From contig CM060734.1 in the NCBI GenBank assembly GCA_030704615.1, positions 53,462,042-53,522,041 on the forward strand: a stretch of DNA of 60,000 nt, in the 5' to 3' direction. This document shows, in pieces, positions 11,321-22,138 of the stretch (position 1 is its first letter; the number at the start of each line of letters is the position of its first letter). This DNA comes from Takakia lepidozioides (lineage: Eukaryota; Streptophyta; Takakiopsida; Takakiales; Takakiaceae). Below the pieces are notes generated by a model. It worked only from the letters and a program-made list of their open reading frames with translations, did no database searches and was not told where the DNA came from. The translations under genes were made by a program, and so were the position numbers.

Positions 11321-12022
11321 TGTCGCGCACCTCACTTCAGTAAGCTCCCCTTCAAGTCATAGTTACTTGCTTTGATGCGCGCGCCTAACTCCTAACCTGG
11401 CCGCCGGGCCAACTCGGAGCTTCAGCTGCTCACCGGGACATAACGGTCCCCTTTTACTCTTCCAAAAGACCCTCCACCAATTTGGGCCTAGTGGAAATTC
11501 CCTTTGGTAGATGGCAGTCCGGAATAGCTCCCCACTCCTTGGTCGCTTTCCGGCTCGCTCGCTTACTCACTAGTTTTTGGTCACCAACGGGCTTGCACCG
11601 TTCTCGGGGTTACTACTCCCTATATATACTTCTGTGACTGTCCGCGGGGGTTTCACAAACAATCCTGCCATTTTATGGCGAACCACCACGAAGACCCTCG
11701 ACTCCCGGTGAGTCGTGGCCCACCCACCACGGCCCCATTGGACCGTGATGGGTCCCAAGACTCCCCACGACTCCCACCACAAGGTCTCCGCCCCATGATG
11801 AGTCATATGTCACCCCCACTAAGCTACCACCACCCCTTGTGGAGCCACCCCCACCGCAACCCGGTGTGCGGGGCTCCACCTAGTGAGCGCCTCAGCCTCC
11901 TTGAGTGCCTTGGGCACTCAAGGGTGCTTCAGCCCCCCGTACCTATTGCTGCCACCGCCCCCACCACAGAGGCAGCCCCTCTGCGTCCCGATCCCCTGCC
12001 CTCAAGGCAAAGGGCCGCGACA
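11321..12022 (-). repeat. 5' LTR of the gypsy element
   Basis: About 702 bp. On the element strand a TATA-like AGTATATATA lies at 11630-11621, a plausible promoter for the transcript. The LTR ends are TG...CA on both strands. The adjoining CTACA (12023-12027) is the target duplication. Confidence 0.92.
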
Positions 12023-12264
12023 CTACATCTATGAATCACAAAAGCAATCTAAATATATATATACACATATAAAGATTTCCTTCAAGAGCCTTCTAGCTCC
12101 TTCTAAGGGGGTCTCTCTTGTGACGTCGGGGAGTTGCAACCTCCACAGCCTTAGTGCCAAGCCCCAGCCCCAGCCCCAGCATCAGCATCGTCGCCGTTGT
12201 TGCACCCGCCCACCGCCAGGCGCCCCAAGCGACGTCCTTGTGATGACCTTAGCTGACCACAACA

Positions 12265-12740
12265 CCATTGCGACCCCCTGTGGCGACGCCGTTGCGACCC
12301 CCTGGCGTTGCAACGTTGGGCGTCCCAGCGCGGGGCGCCCCCAGCGACACTTTGTGAAGTTGAAGGCCACAAAGCCCCAAAAAAAAAAAAAAAATATCAC
12401 TATGGTGATGCTGTTGCAACGCCCTGGCGTCGCAGAGGCGCTGGGGCGCCCTTAGTGACGCTTTTGCGACGCCGAGGCGTCGCAACGTCGAATATATATA
12501 TATAATTTCCGACGCCGAGGCGTTGCAAGAAAAAAAAATCCGTCGCAGCAAGGGCCCTCTTTCCCCCTTCATGCCACCTTACAATGGCTGGGCGTCGTAA
12601 CGGTGTCGCGCGGGGGATTGTGACGCCAGGGCATCGCAAAAAAAATGCCGCGGGCTCGGCATCGCAAGCTCAGCGACGCATGGGGCGTGGGGGCATGGGG
12701 GCGCGGCTGGCGTCGCAAACCCCCCTCATTTGCTGTAGTG
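12265..12740. repeat. CACTA right subterminal and terminal repeats
   Basis: At least eight copies of GCGACGCC/GGCGTCGC variants occur, some as inverted pairs (for example TTGCGACGCCGAGGCGTCGC near 12467-12486). The zone ends TTTGCTGTAGTG, the inverse of the left CACTACA terminus. Several A runs interrupt the array. Long open frames across this zone arise from its GC-rich repeats and are not genes. Confidence 0.75.
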
Positions 12741-12743
12741 ATT

Positions 12744-14640
12744 CTACAGTTGGACATGGCCATTGTGAGAGAACACTCCCAGCTGCTAGCAGAGCAAGGA
12801 GTGCTTATACATTTTCCGGGCAGAATCCGCGACAAAGTCTTTGCTAGGGAATGGGCCACGGAGCATCTCGGTGCACATGGAGGACTTACCTCCCATTTTT
12901 GCGTCGCCCTGGGAGGGGGCTTCTATTCCATTTTGCTTAGCTCTCTGGAGCAGGCCGCCAAAGCATTGCGCTTTAAACGTCAGCCTCTCAAGGTGTCGAG
13001 TTTACATTATCCCCTCGACGCCCGAATGGGGCCATAAAAAGGGTGTTTCATGCAAGCCACGGGTGCTGGCTTTACCCTTCCTTCCTGGGAACTATCTTCG
13101 CTCACTCCCCAAAATTGGAGCTCACTTCATAGCTTACATCGGCGTCATGAATGTGTACAATCACATGGAGGAGGATGTAGTCTCCCGTGCTAACGATATG
13201 CAGGCTTATGAAGCCCACAAAGATGGTGGTCGTTTGTCACAGTTAAAGTTCAAGAGATTGTCCTTCCAGTCATCTGTTTTCACTGCAATGTTGAGGGCCA
13301 CGTTAAATCGAATTGCCCGGTTTTATTAAAGGCCAAAGCTAACGTTGTTCATTTCATGGATGCTCCATGTGCCCGAGACATGCAGGGGTTACAAGGAGGG
13401 TCGTCCCTGAAGACAGCTGATGTTACTCCGCCAGCCCAGCCCCAGGCTAAGAGGGCAAGGATTGACCTCTCCTTCCTCCATCAGCCCGAGGGTGTTCCTG
13501 CTATCTTCGCCCTCTCAGGGACCTCCTCCGATCTCTGCAGATATCCCAGCCATCTTTCCCTTGGCCGCTCAGGGGGGAAGGGAAATTTTGGCTTCCTTTT
13601 GTCTTCAACTCAGATCCTTCGCAGACGTTGCCCTGCCGGATGCCTCTCACTTGGTGGGACACCAGTCAGTGGCTATCAACATCTCGCCCATCATTTTTGG
13701 GTTTCCGGAAGGCGCAACGTCTATTCTTCTCTTAGGGAGTAATAAAATTGCCTCCGCTCAAAGAAGGATGTTCTCTCCTTAGCTCCGGGCAAGGAGCTGG
13801 AGCTTATTCTCAGCAAAATCAGGGAGATTTTCGCCACTTCCCTCCTCCTATTCGATTTATCTTCAAAAACTGCTGTCTATTTTGGATCTCGGATTCATCA
13901 GTCGGCATCCAAGAAAATGTTTTTCGTTCAAGTGCTCCCTGTGTTGAGGTTTTCTGACGTTTCCGACTTGCAGTATGATGCAATTTCGCAAAAATGGCTC
14001 TCGAGCTCCAGCGTCCCCTCGGAGTTGGGATCACCCGCAGGACGGCCCTACCTGCTGGCAACTTATGACGTGGGATTGAAATTGGTGGAGGCGTTCCGTT
14101 CCTCTCAGAAGTACTCCCACACCATAGACAAGCCGTTGCAATCTGGCGACCTCACGCTGGTGCCAATTCCGGATGCCGATAATTCTTCCTTCTGCTTGGG
14201 CCTCTGGATCTGGCCATTCCCAGCCCACCAGCGGTGAGCTCTGGCAGCCTCATGATCCCACTCTTTATCTTCTATGAAGGCTGTTCTCCCTCCCATGGAT
14301 TGGTTCGTCTGCAGTGAATGCTAACCCTTCTTTGGTTCTGCCGGCGTTGAGACACTCCCGTTCGTGCCCGGTGTCTAGAGCTCTTCATTTCATCTCTTGT
14401 TTTTTGGGAGTCCCCCTGCAGTCACTTAGGGATTGCAACGAAATCAGGGATATTCAAAACGATACCAGTAGAGTCGGGGGTGTTCGATCTGACCGTGTTA
14501 CAATATGGTTTGTTGGTTCTCTGAAAGCTCTAGCTCCTACGGGAATCAATTGGATGCCTTCGAGGCTACCTGCTCATCCCAGACTGATGTTCGAAGTCAC
14601 CAATCTCCATCCATCAGATCGTGACAACCTCACGGGCTTT
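12744..14640 (+). pseudogene. LINE ORF1, C-terminal piece with DUF4283-like and CCHC domains
   Basis: The frame resumes at LQLDMAIVREHSQLL, then GVLIHFPGRIRDKVFAREW and KALRFKRQPLKV, the look of a DUF4283-type ORF1 domain. A zinc knuckle CFHCNVEGHVKSNC (CX2CX4HX4C) is encoded at 13275-13316 in another frame. A basic AKRARIDLSF patch follows. At least two frameshifts and a stop (TAA near 13036) separate the pieces. In plant LINEs this protein binds element RNA. From about 13.7 to 14.6 kb the frame is ragged, but the position fits the long ORF1 tail. Confidence 0.7.
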
Positions 14641-14671
14641 CAAGCTCTTCCTCCAAAACTTGGAACCTCTA

Positions 14672-14950
14672 TTCTTGGAATATTAGGGGAATAGGATTGG
14701 ATGCTTTGGTTCCTAAGAGAGGCAAAATTAGGAATTGGGAGTTGCTTTCCTTCAATTCTATAGTCTTTTTGCAGGAGCATAAATTAGATGCTAGGAAAAT
14801 TATCTCGCTAGGGCATTCCATTTGGCCAAGCCCCACCTCTTGGTAGAACCCTACTGTTCAGGAAACCAAAGGTGGAACGGCAATCCTCATCGCGCCATCT
14901 CTGGCCTCCAGCTTTGATAGAGTTGTTATTTGGCTGCAAGGTCGTGCTCA
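14672..14950 (+). pseudogene. LINE ORF2, start of the endonuclease domain
   Basis: SWNIRGIGLDALVPKRGKI, then SFNSIVFLQEHKL and GGTAILIAPS, are the first motifs of an APE-type endonuclease (Asn of WNxRG and Glu of QEHK visible). One in-frame stop occurs near 14845. Sequence expected next, up to the GDFN motif, is absent and replaced by the fragment at 14956-15367. Confidence 0.75.
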
Positions 14951-14955
14951 GTGTG

Positions 14956-15367
14956 CATCTCCAAGGAGAATACACAATTTATTTCTCCAACTGTCTCTAC
15001 CCATAGCAACATCGTTATTCGGAGACGGCCTTGACATGTCAGATTCAATTTGTTCATTGAATTTTTGATGGTAATCAGCCCCAAATGTCAATTCGACCTC
15101 CGAGAACCGAGGAACCTCATTGTTGGTGTTGGTGTCAGTCCCAGTATCTTTTTGAATTTGCACCACATCCCAAACGACAGGTGTTCCGGTTGCTTCTCCC
15201 AAAGAGTCCGCATCCATGTGCGGATATGGCAACGACACAGAAGAATGTGCCGGATCGCAAGACACTATAATAACAGATATTGTGGACCCGTTTAGCTGTC
15301 GTCCATGGCAACTTCCGCAACCAGTCACGCTGAGACATTATGCTGTTGCGACGATAAAGTTCGAGCC
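14956..15367 (-). pseudogene. captured fragment of the 19.4-kb transposase-like gene
   Basis: About 412 bp closely matches 19399-19812 in the same plus-strand orientation, which is antisense to the LINE. On the minus strand it is open for about 126 residues: SCHGRQLNGSTISV, SVSLPYPHM, DSLGEATGTPVVWDV and MGRDSWRNKLCILLGD. The fragment keeps one frame through FGADYHQKFNEQIESD, where the 19.4-kb copy is shifted. It therefore records the less-decayed state. The source domain resembles the C-terminal domain of plant Ptta/En/Spm (Transposase_24) proteins. Confidence 0.8.
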
Positions 15368-16330
15368 GATAGGCTAGGCAACTCTGCTCAGAGCCTTTCC
15401 CCTGAAGAGCAATCGGCTTGGGGCTCTATCTGTTTTTCGGTTGGTCTATCTGATTCCTTCCTTCCTGATCTTCGTTCCCTCATATTCACTTGGGCGAATA
15501 ATAGAGCTCCTCCTGACTTAGCCATGGCTAGACTTGACAGGATATATTGTTCCCCTCTCTTGGCGACTTGGGCTTGCCCTGTCCCTTTGCCCCCTATCAT
15601 GCCGGACTTTGATCATGCTATGGTTTCAATTGTGTTCAAGCCTCCTGGGATTCATCGGAGAGGTAGGGGCTTCTTGAAACTGAATCCAGTGCTTCTCCGA
15701 TCTCCCACGCTAGTTCAAAAGCTTGCTTTAGAATGGAGGACCTCTGTTAATTCCTTTTCTTCCCCCACCATTAGATTCTTGCACAAATTGGATGCCACTA
15801 CAAAACTATCCCAATCCCTGTCTAGAGCTCTGGCTTTGGAAAGGGCCAGGAAAGAGAAAGCTCTCCTCAAATGCATCTCCCATTGCCAATGGCTCATAGA
15901 GACGGACAAAGTTGGTCCCATGACCCTTCATTCATATCATTTAGCCAAACGCAACCTGTTGGAGCTCCATTCTCTCAAGGAAGAGAATATGAGAAGGAAG
16001 GCGGGGGTTAACTGGTCCTTGCATGGTGAAAAGATGTCAGCTTACTTTTTCTAGAAATCAAGGCAACGCCAGGCTTCTTCATCCATTTGCTCTCTAAGAA
16101 ACATGATGAATGTTCCTCTGTCTAGCCCTAAGTCCATGGCAACTGCGGCAGCTGAGTATTTCGGTACTCTCTTCGATCGGCCTCCTGTCACCGACGGCAT
16201 TCTAGCAAATAGGCAGCTGGTCCTCCAATCTATCCCCAAGGTTCTTGAGCCACAACACAATCTAGTTCTCAATGAGCCATTTTCAGAAGATGAGCTTCTT
16301 AGAGCAATTGATTGGAAGAGTGTCATGTAG
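15368..16330 (+). pseudogene. LINE ORF2, endonuclease end and pre-RT linker
   Basis: One open frame holds ADRLGNSAQSLSPEEQSAWG, the endonuclease end MARLDRIYCSPLL, DFDHAMVSI, the coiled linker and NWSLHGEKMSAYFF, where a TAG stop (16052) interrupts. The next piece has FGTLFDRPPVTDG and LNEPFSEDELLRAID, the segment just ahead of the reverse transcriptase. The reverse transcriptase itself is missing: the element ends at 16330. Confidence 0.8.
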
Positions 16331-16360
16331 ATTCAGCTATAAAGTCATTGAACCAAGCTA

Positions 16361-17245
16361 GAATTAGGTTTTAGGTTATAGAGTTTGCTAGGGTACATTG
16401 AGACATAGTACTTGGTATGAATGGAAAAGAAAATAAGGGAAAGTGTACAGATGACTTGGCACCTATGAAAATTTGTTAATGAAATATCCCAACCACATAT
16501 TGTATCCAAATTTCTATGAGGAATGTGAATCAAACAGTGGAGTTTGGTTTAGGGTTGAGGGTTTTATAAAACTGTAAATGGACAAACAATTATGGAGTTT
16601 GAGTCTTTACCATACATAGAACAATTCATGAAATATTATCCCCACCACTTCGACCGTACCCAAAATTGGAAGTAATAAATAAATAAGCATCAAACATTGA
16701 AATTAGGTTTTAGGGTATAGAGTTTGCGAGGGTACTAACCATAATACTCGGTATGAATGGAAAAGAAAATATTGGGAAGGGTACAGATGACTTGTCACCT
16801 ATGATTTAGGGTTTAGGGAATAAAATTTCCCAACCACAGATTGTATCTACTTGGAGTTACGTTTAAGGGCTTAGGGTTTAGGGTTTAGAGAACTATAAAT
16901 GGACAAACAATTATGGAATGTGAGTCTTTACGTGGAGGTCGTACAACAATTCAAGAAATATCCCCTCCACTTCGACCGCACCCCAAACTGGAAGCAATAA
17001 ATTAAATAGGCATCAGACATTGGAATTAGGTTTTATGGTACAGAATTGAGTAGTGTAGTAAACATACTATTGGGTATGAATGAACCAAAAAATCTGGGAA
17101 AGTGTACAAGTGACTTGTCACCTAAGAAATTAGACTTGAATGAAATATCCCAAGGGCTATTCTATTATGCCCAACCTTGTAACCCTTGAAGAATGCGCAT
17201 CAAACATTCGAATTAGGTTTAGGGTATATGGTTTAAGGTGAGGAC
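16361..17245. repeat. satellite-like tandem array, units of about 320-340 bp, with telomere-like phrases
   Basis: Unit starts (GAATTAGGTTTTAGG) occur near 16361, 16699, 17023 and, shortened, 17210. Shared blocks recur in order: TATGAATGGAAAAGAAAAT, GTACAGATGACTTG, TGGACAAACAATTATGGA and CACTTCGACCG. TTTAGGG-type heptamers like the plant telomere repeat occur several times, notably around 16806-16890. There is no coding potential. The array abuts the broken 3' side of the LINE. Confidence 0.8.
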
Positions 17246-17735
17246 AATGTAAGGACTGAAGGCCCCAGAAGTATTGTCTTTAGAAAGTTCTAATAAGATA
17301 AGCAGACCCAAGATAAATTTAATTGAGATGACACAGAATAATGGGTGGCAAAGCGAGGTTCAAGACTGATTAGTGTCGAAGAAAATTGAGAAGAATCTTA
17401 AGATAGTCCTCTGTACTTGAAGCCAAACTTACAGAAAGCTACTGACGAGTAATGGGAGAAGATTCACAAGATTCACAAGCAGTAAACCGCGAGAAAGCCT
17501 GTCCATTGAAGCAACAACTTTCACAAATTGCCACGCGGTTTATACTCGGGACATTTTTTAGACCAATCATATTGAGCCCAACAATACGACCATGTGGACC
17601 GAGAATGAAAGAGATGGGCGAAACTGTTGAGGAGAAGACACTTTGGTGAGAACCAAAGAACCAAAAGAAATGGGTGTAATGTGAGAGAGGAACTGCAAAG
17701 AGAATGAAGCAGTGACATTAGGAAAACTAGGAATT
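17246..17735. other. no supported gene
   Basis: Non-coding sequence between the satellite array and the decayed transposase-like gene. I see no domain or repeat apart from short AGATTCACA duplications near 17460-17475. Confidence 0.4.
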
Positions 17736-17739
17736 CCGG

Positions 17740-17756
17740 ATGATCACTCGAGGTTC
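17740..17756 (-). repeat. palindromic GATC-centred motif, copy 1 (degenerate)
   Basis: On the minus strand GGAACCTCGAGTGATCATCC, a weakened copy of the family seen at 18439-25852. It lies outside the coding remnant. Confidence 0.45.
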
Positions 17757-17917
17757 CTGAAACGTTACAGAGATGAGGTCCGGAAAAAGCTGGTGGCTGG
17801 CAAAGAAAGTAGATTAATATTTGAACACGTGAAGATAAACAAATGGAGAGTGGAGGTAAAATATTAGTTTTATTCTTGAAAACATGTCGAGGAGTGAACC
17901 TCCACAATATGTCCTTG

Positions 17918-19856
17918 TCAACCTTGTTCTCCGCCTGAGGTTGCATTGTCTTCATTGTCTGACTGTTGATTTGCCTCATCCAAATTTGCTCGTGCTTTCT
18001 CCGCCTCCACCGCGGCTATCTGTAGGTTCCGTCCCCGTGGCCGTGCGTGACCATGTCGGTTAGCGAGATTGGAAGCTGACCTAAGCCGGAGACCATCTTG
18101 TTCGTCGTCTGCAACCTTGGAATAGCTGTTTTCCGATGATCCATCTTGTCATGAATGATGCAGAGGAATTCAGACGGCATCATAGCTGACTCATTCCTCC
18201 AGCTGTGAAAGAGTCTCCTGCAAGACTCATGAAGCCTGAGGTGCTTATCAAGTGCTTTCTTGTGCGAGGCCTGCTCATCGCTACGTTTGACCGACTTCTT
18301 GATTACGTCTTTGAGCATTTAGCAAACGTGCTACTCGACATTGGGAAAAATCCGTTGTCTGATTCTGCTGACGGCTGCTTGGGAGATAGGCTTCAACCCA
18401 CATATTTTATTCGCCTACAAGACAAACAGGGGGAAATGAACCTCGCGCGATCGCCCGAGCTTTAATAGTGAGAGGTCTGATACATTGCGTGGAAGCAAAA
18501 CAGGGAAGGTCCCAAAACATATAGAATTCGGAAAGTGGTAAAAAAAAAAAAAAACTGACCTCATTACACTCTTCACGGAGTTTTTTCCAGTTCAGTTCAG
18601 GTGGCAGAACTCGAAGAGTATCTCTCCGTCCGTCTCCAATACAACGGGTTTTATGAGGTATGAGATCGGAATTTCCGTTTATAATCGACATTAAGTTTCC
18701 TTCAGCTTGACGAGTTTGTGGACGGGGCCATTTCACTCCGGAATCCCGGTGCAACGATGTAATCACACCCTCTCTGCTTAGTTTCTTGTATTCCATGTAG
18801 GTTGAATGACCGATTCCGTGAATTGTCCACCAAGCTGTCTCACACACATCAACGCCCTCAATGGTTATATAGGCCTTTGTCGAAACCCCGTCGATTCGAT
18901 GAAGTCTTTTGGGAACATCAAAACCGAACTCTCTCCGTTCGTCGTAAGAGGATCCCCAATAAGTGGTCCGGATAGCGAGTGTTTTTCTCCAGTCAAAATA
19001 ATGGCAACACTGTAAATTGCAACATTGTTTACTGCTGACTTCTCGAACTGCTTGCAGAGAGAGGCGAGTATTTATCTTTTTGGAATCGTCTTTTTTCGGA
19101 TTTTTTTTTGGTCTGTTGAAATGCCGGTATGTTGTTTTTTTCACAAGTTCTCGTTGTGACCAATATCTGTTTGTTCCCGATTATTGATGAACCTATGAAG
19201 CTCATGTGACAATGTCCTGCCACTATCAATCAACCGAGTCTGCGTCAATGGCCAGTTCACGAGACACATGAGATTGGTCGAACCGCCATTCAAAATCCTT
19301 GTAACGAACACCCCGACGTGATGTTCTCCAACTTTCTCACAAAGTATCACCTCGTCAGGATGACATGCTTGAATTTTTCCCTCGTACAAAGCACTTTGTT
19401 CATCTCCAAGGAGAATACACAATTTATTTCTCCAACTGTCTCTACCCATAGCAACATTGTTATTCGGAGACGGCCTTGACATGTTAGATTCAATTTGTTC
19501 ATTGAATTTGGATGGGAATAAGCCGCAGATGTCAATTCAACCTCCGAGAACTGAGGATCCTCATTGTTGGTGTTGATGTCAGTCCCAGTATCTTTTTGAA
19601 TTTGCACCACATTCCAAACGACAGGTGTTCCGATTGCTTCTCCCAAAGAGTTCACATCCATGTGCGGATATGGCAACGACACAGAAGAATGTGTCGGATC
19701 GCAAGACACTATAACAACAGATATTGTGGACTCGTTTAGCTGTCGTCCGTGGCAACTTCCACAACCAGTCACGTTGAGACATTCTGCTGTTGCGACGATA
19801 GAGTTCGAGCCCTGAAGAGTGAGAAAAACTTGTTGACCAGTTTGGAACAACGACAT
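17918..19856 (-). pseudogene. transposase-like gene, decayed, with intron and internal deletion
   Basis: On the minus strand from ATG 19856 there is a domain resembling the C-terminal part of plant Ptta/En/Spm (Transposase_24) proteins: SIVATAECLNVTGCGSCHG, SVSLPYPHM, GTPVVWNVV. A frameshift near 19520 moves on to GRDSWRNKLCILLGD. Next (19144-18560) comes a CCNLQCCHYF cysteine cluster, then YITIEGVDVCETAWWTIHG and DTLRVLPPELNWKKLREE. A splice donor (GAG/GTCAG, about 18560) and an acceptor (TTGTCTTGTAG, about 18423) lead to VGLKPISQAAVSRIRQ, two stops, then CIIHDKMDHRKTAIPRLQ and MVTHGHGDG. The catalytic core expected after this is missing: the frame jumps to an acidic tail ending SDNEDNATSGGEQG at 17918. 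From memory the second half resembles an unnamed eukaryotic transposase-like family common in mosses. It cannot be functional. Confidence 0.65.
18439..18460 (+). repeat. palindromic motif, copy 2
   Basis: AACCTCGCGCGATCGCCCGA. It lies in the predicted intron of the transposase-like gene, about 15-35 bp upstream of the acceptor on the minus strand. Confidence 0.8.
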
Positions 19857-19863
19857 TTCCACG

Positions 19864-19885
19864 AACCTCGCGCGATCGCGCGTGT
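19864..19885 (+). repeat. palindromic motif, copy 3
   Basis: AACCTCGCGCGATCGCGCGT, immediately upstream of the minus-strand ATG at 19856 of the transposase-like gene. Confidence 0.8.
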
Positions 19886-21738
19886 ATCCTACAGTAGAGA
19901 TTCTGGTGATTAATGATTTGACACTATATCGATGGACACTAAGAAAGAGTGAAACAATAAGTTACTGAAGGTTTTTTAGAAAAACTGAGGATGAAGATGA
20001 AAAAGAACCTCGCGCGATCGCCCGCGTTTAGGGTTATAATGATTTGGAAATTGAAAATAGAACTCAGACTCTCGGATTATGTACTAGAATGTAGAACGTA
20101 GGTCTCTATTGGTCGAAACAGAAATTTGAAAAAAATTAAAGGATCTGCTAAAGCTACGACTCGAATGCACAACATTGTCTACGACTCCATAACAGAAATA
20201 GAACCACATCGACGGGCGTTCGTGCGTGGTTCAGATGGATGAAATGAAGGACGGATGAATAATGGTAGACGAGTTTCGGTTGACAAGTAAGCAAATGGAT
20301 GAATAAATGAAAACATGGATGAACAAAACACTGTAGTGCGAGTGATCATTCGAAGTACATAAAACGGTCGGGTGTGTATGTAAGATCTTTGCAGACAGTG
20401 GATGGAACAGAGGAGCAGAGAGACAAAAGAGAAACCCAGATGAGGTGGAGAGGCTCTCAATATTGATAGGAGTACAAAGGGAAGAATGAACGTAAAACAG
20501 ACAGTCCTGAAGATCAGCGAGCCAGAGCAACTGAGAGGGAAAAAATGGCATGCGTGCATAGGGCAGGCTTTTATACGGATTGTCAAACAGTATGAGGTCG
20601 ACGTGTTCACATTACAGAGGTGCGTTTGGAGTGTCATGGATCGACAAATTGTCGCCCTGGATAGGCTCTTTCGTGTAATCTAGTGGCTATTATGTGTCCT
20701 CCATAGCATAAATTCCAAGTAGGAGTCTGAAATCCTCCAAACATTAATGGGTCCATAAGTTATTGCGGCCTATGCGAATAACTAACTGATTCGAGATCTG
20801 AAATCTGACATCCAAAGCACCAGAGAAGCAACAAATCCAATGTTGAATTAATGATACAAGAGAAGGAGTAGTTGGTGACGAAAGTGGCCACCTCTTAAGG
20901 CCATTGTGATGAGCCGGCGGCCATCTATGGCAAAGTGACATTAAGTAGCCGCAATGAACGTGGGGCCGTAGATGAGGTGCAGGTAGAGAAAACGTGAGAC
21001 CGATCAAATCCCAGATGCACGTCCCGACACCTCATTATTGAACATATGAATAATATTTTATCATTAGATGAAATAAGAGCATTTGCGGATGAAACAGACG
21101 TATACTGGATGAGATGACTGCCCTAGTGGATGATTCAACTCCCCTCATGGATAAGCGCCGTCACGGGAACCCGCAATAATTCCAGGGTGTTCACTTTATG
21201 AATGTGTCGGATTGCCAAGCCGTAACGCTCTGGACAAACTAGTGGAGTCCATTCATTACTGACAGTCATGTCGCATCATTGATTGTACCTGCATAAATTT
21301 AGGGGTCCTCAGCGAACCGTTGGGAAACATCCCGCCTTTCATTCATCCATGCATCGAGGCCACAAACCGTCGGATGCGACATAACGCCGACGGTTGAGAT
21401 CACAGGTGGTAAGGCATATAAGGAGGAGTGACCGAAAAGAGTCTTTTTTTGCATTCATTTGATACACGCAGAAGCCCTGTTCAATTTTGAACTCAAGGAA
21501 GAGGTGCGAGAGAGAGGGACTAAGCGAGAGAGGCAGAGAGGTGGAGATCGAGGAAGCGAGAAAATGAGAGATCAAGGGAGCGTGAGTTGGAGTGAGTGTG
21601 GGTTTAAGCAATTCACCGTGTGCGGGGGAGTGTGACAGAGTGAAAGGAGGGCAAAACAAAAGAGTACGCTATCCCGGAAGCTGTTGTGCGCACCCGAGCG
21701 AGAGAGCTCATCCAGCCTTGCAGGGAGGATCCTTGCCT
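19886..21738. other. region between two divergent decayed genes
   Basis: No domain-bearing frame. About 20230-20500 has many GGATGAAT/GATGAA-like repeats. About 21480-21640 is a purine-rich GAGAGAG stretch directly upstream of the predicted start of the plus-strand gene, resembling a promoter or 5' leader. The long minus-strand open frames here mirror the purine bias and are not convincing. Confidence 0.45.
20006..20027 (+). repeat. palindromic motif, copy 4
   Basis: AACCTCGCGCGATCGCCCGC in the region between the two divergent genes, 142 bp from copy 3. Confidence 0.8.
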
Positions 21739-22138
21739 GAAATGGCATCAAACAGGTAAAAAAATTTCCCGTTTTCTTCGTGCATGCAATGAGGGATTCT
21801 TCCATGGGCTGCAGAGATTGCAGGAAGGTAGAAGTTGCATGCTTGATTGATTGTTTGCTTGATTGTTTTCTTGTTTGAGCGAATGATTGCTTGTTTTGAC
21901 TGTTTTGTTTACTTGTTTTGATTTTTGGATTGATTCCAGGGTTAAAGAGGTAGGATGGTCGATAGAAAGATTGGGAATTGTGGAAGATTTCGGGATATGT
22001 ACGCTTTCCTTGAAGAACGACTCCGGAGTCGAGACATGAGAAATTCCGATTTCATAGTGTTCGTAGGTACAACTGACAACTGTTTAGGTTTTGCAGCCTA
22101 TGGTGTAGGCCTCAGTACAGGTACCATGACACAGTCCA

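Larger units (their letters stand above)
5110..12022 (-). mobile_element. Ty3/gypsy chromovirus retrotransposon, near full length
   Basis: Two direct long terminal repeats (5110-5836 and 11321-12022) begin TGTCGCGCAC and end in CGAGACA or CGACA. They flank a minus-strand gag-pol. The 5-bp target duplication CTACA is present at 5105-5109 and 12023-12027. The order on the minus strand is 5' LTR, tRNA-iMet-like primer site, gag, zinc knuckle and protease (inverted), RT, RNase H, integrase with chromodomain, polypurine tract, 3' LTR. Several stops and frameshifts in pol and the inversion mean it cannot now encode its own proteins. The LTRs remain very alike, differing mainly by short tandem indels, so insertion is fairly recent relative to the surrounding LINEs. 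Confidence 0.95.
4658..12743. mobile_element. CACTA (En/Spm) DNA transposon, internally replaced, TSD ATT
   Basis: The left end is CACTACAAGAAAAAGGGG (from 4661). The right end, read inward on the minus strand, is CACTACAGCAAATGAGGGG (from 12740). The 3-bp target duplication ATT sits at 4658-4660 and 12741-12743. Both subterminal zones (4685-4905 and about 12265-12720) are packed with inverted and direct copies of GCGACGCC/GGCGTCGC, as expected of CACTA subterminal repeats. Excluding the nested LTR element, only about 1.15 kb is CACTA sequence and no transposase reading frame is seen, so it was non-autonomous. It interrupts LINE ORF1 and is interrupted by the gypsy element. Confidence 0.88.
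3920..16330 (+). mobile_element. LINE-1-like retrotransposon, split by nested insertions
   Basis: This is the outer host of the nest. It has a pyrimidine-rich 5' leader (about 3920-4435), ORF1 beginning at ATG 4436, a CACTA insertion at 4661-12740, the rest of ORF1 (12744 to about 14640), an ORF2 endonuclease start (about 14672) and the ORF2 endonuclease end plus linker (15368-16330). Removing the CACTA and one ATT copy joins ORF1 in the same frame (NQPI to LQLDMAIVREH), which confirms one original element. ORF2 stops before the reverse-transcriptase domain, at the start of the satellite array, so the element is truncated at its 3' side and inactive. Confidence 0.8.

Noticed and set aside
20179-20637. 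152-codon minus-strand frame rich in Phe, Leu and Ser
   Set aside because: It mirrors a GATGAA-rich plus strand; no domain, no splice context, unlikely to be coding.
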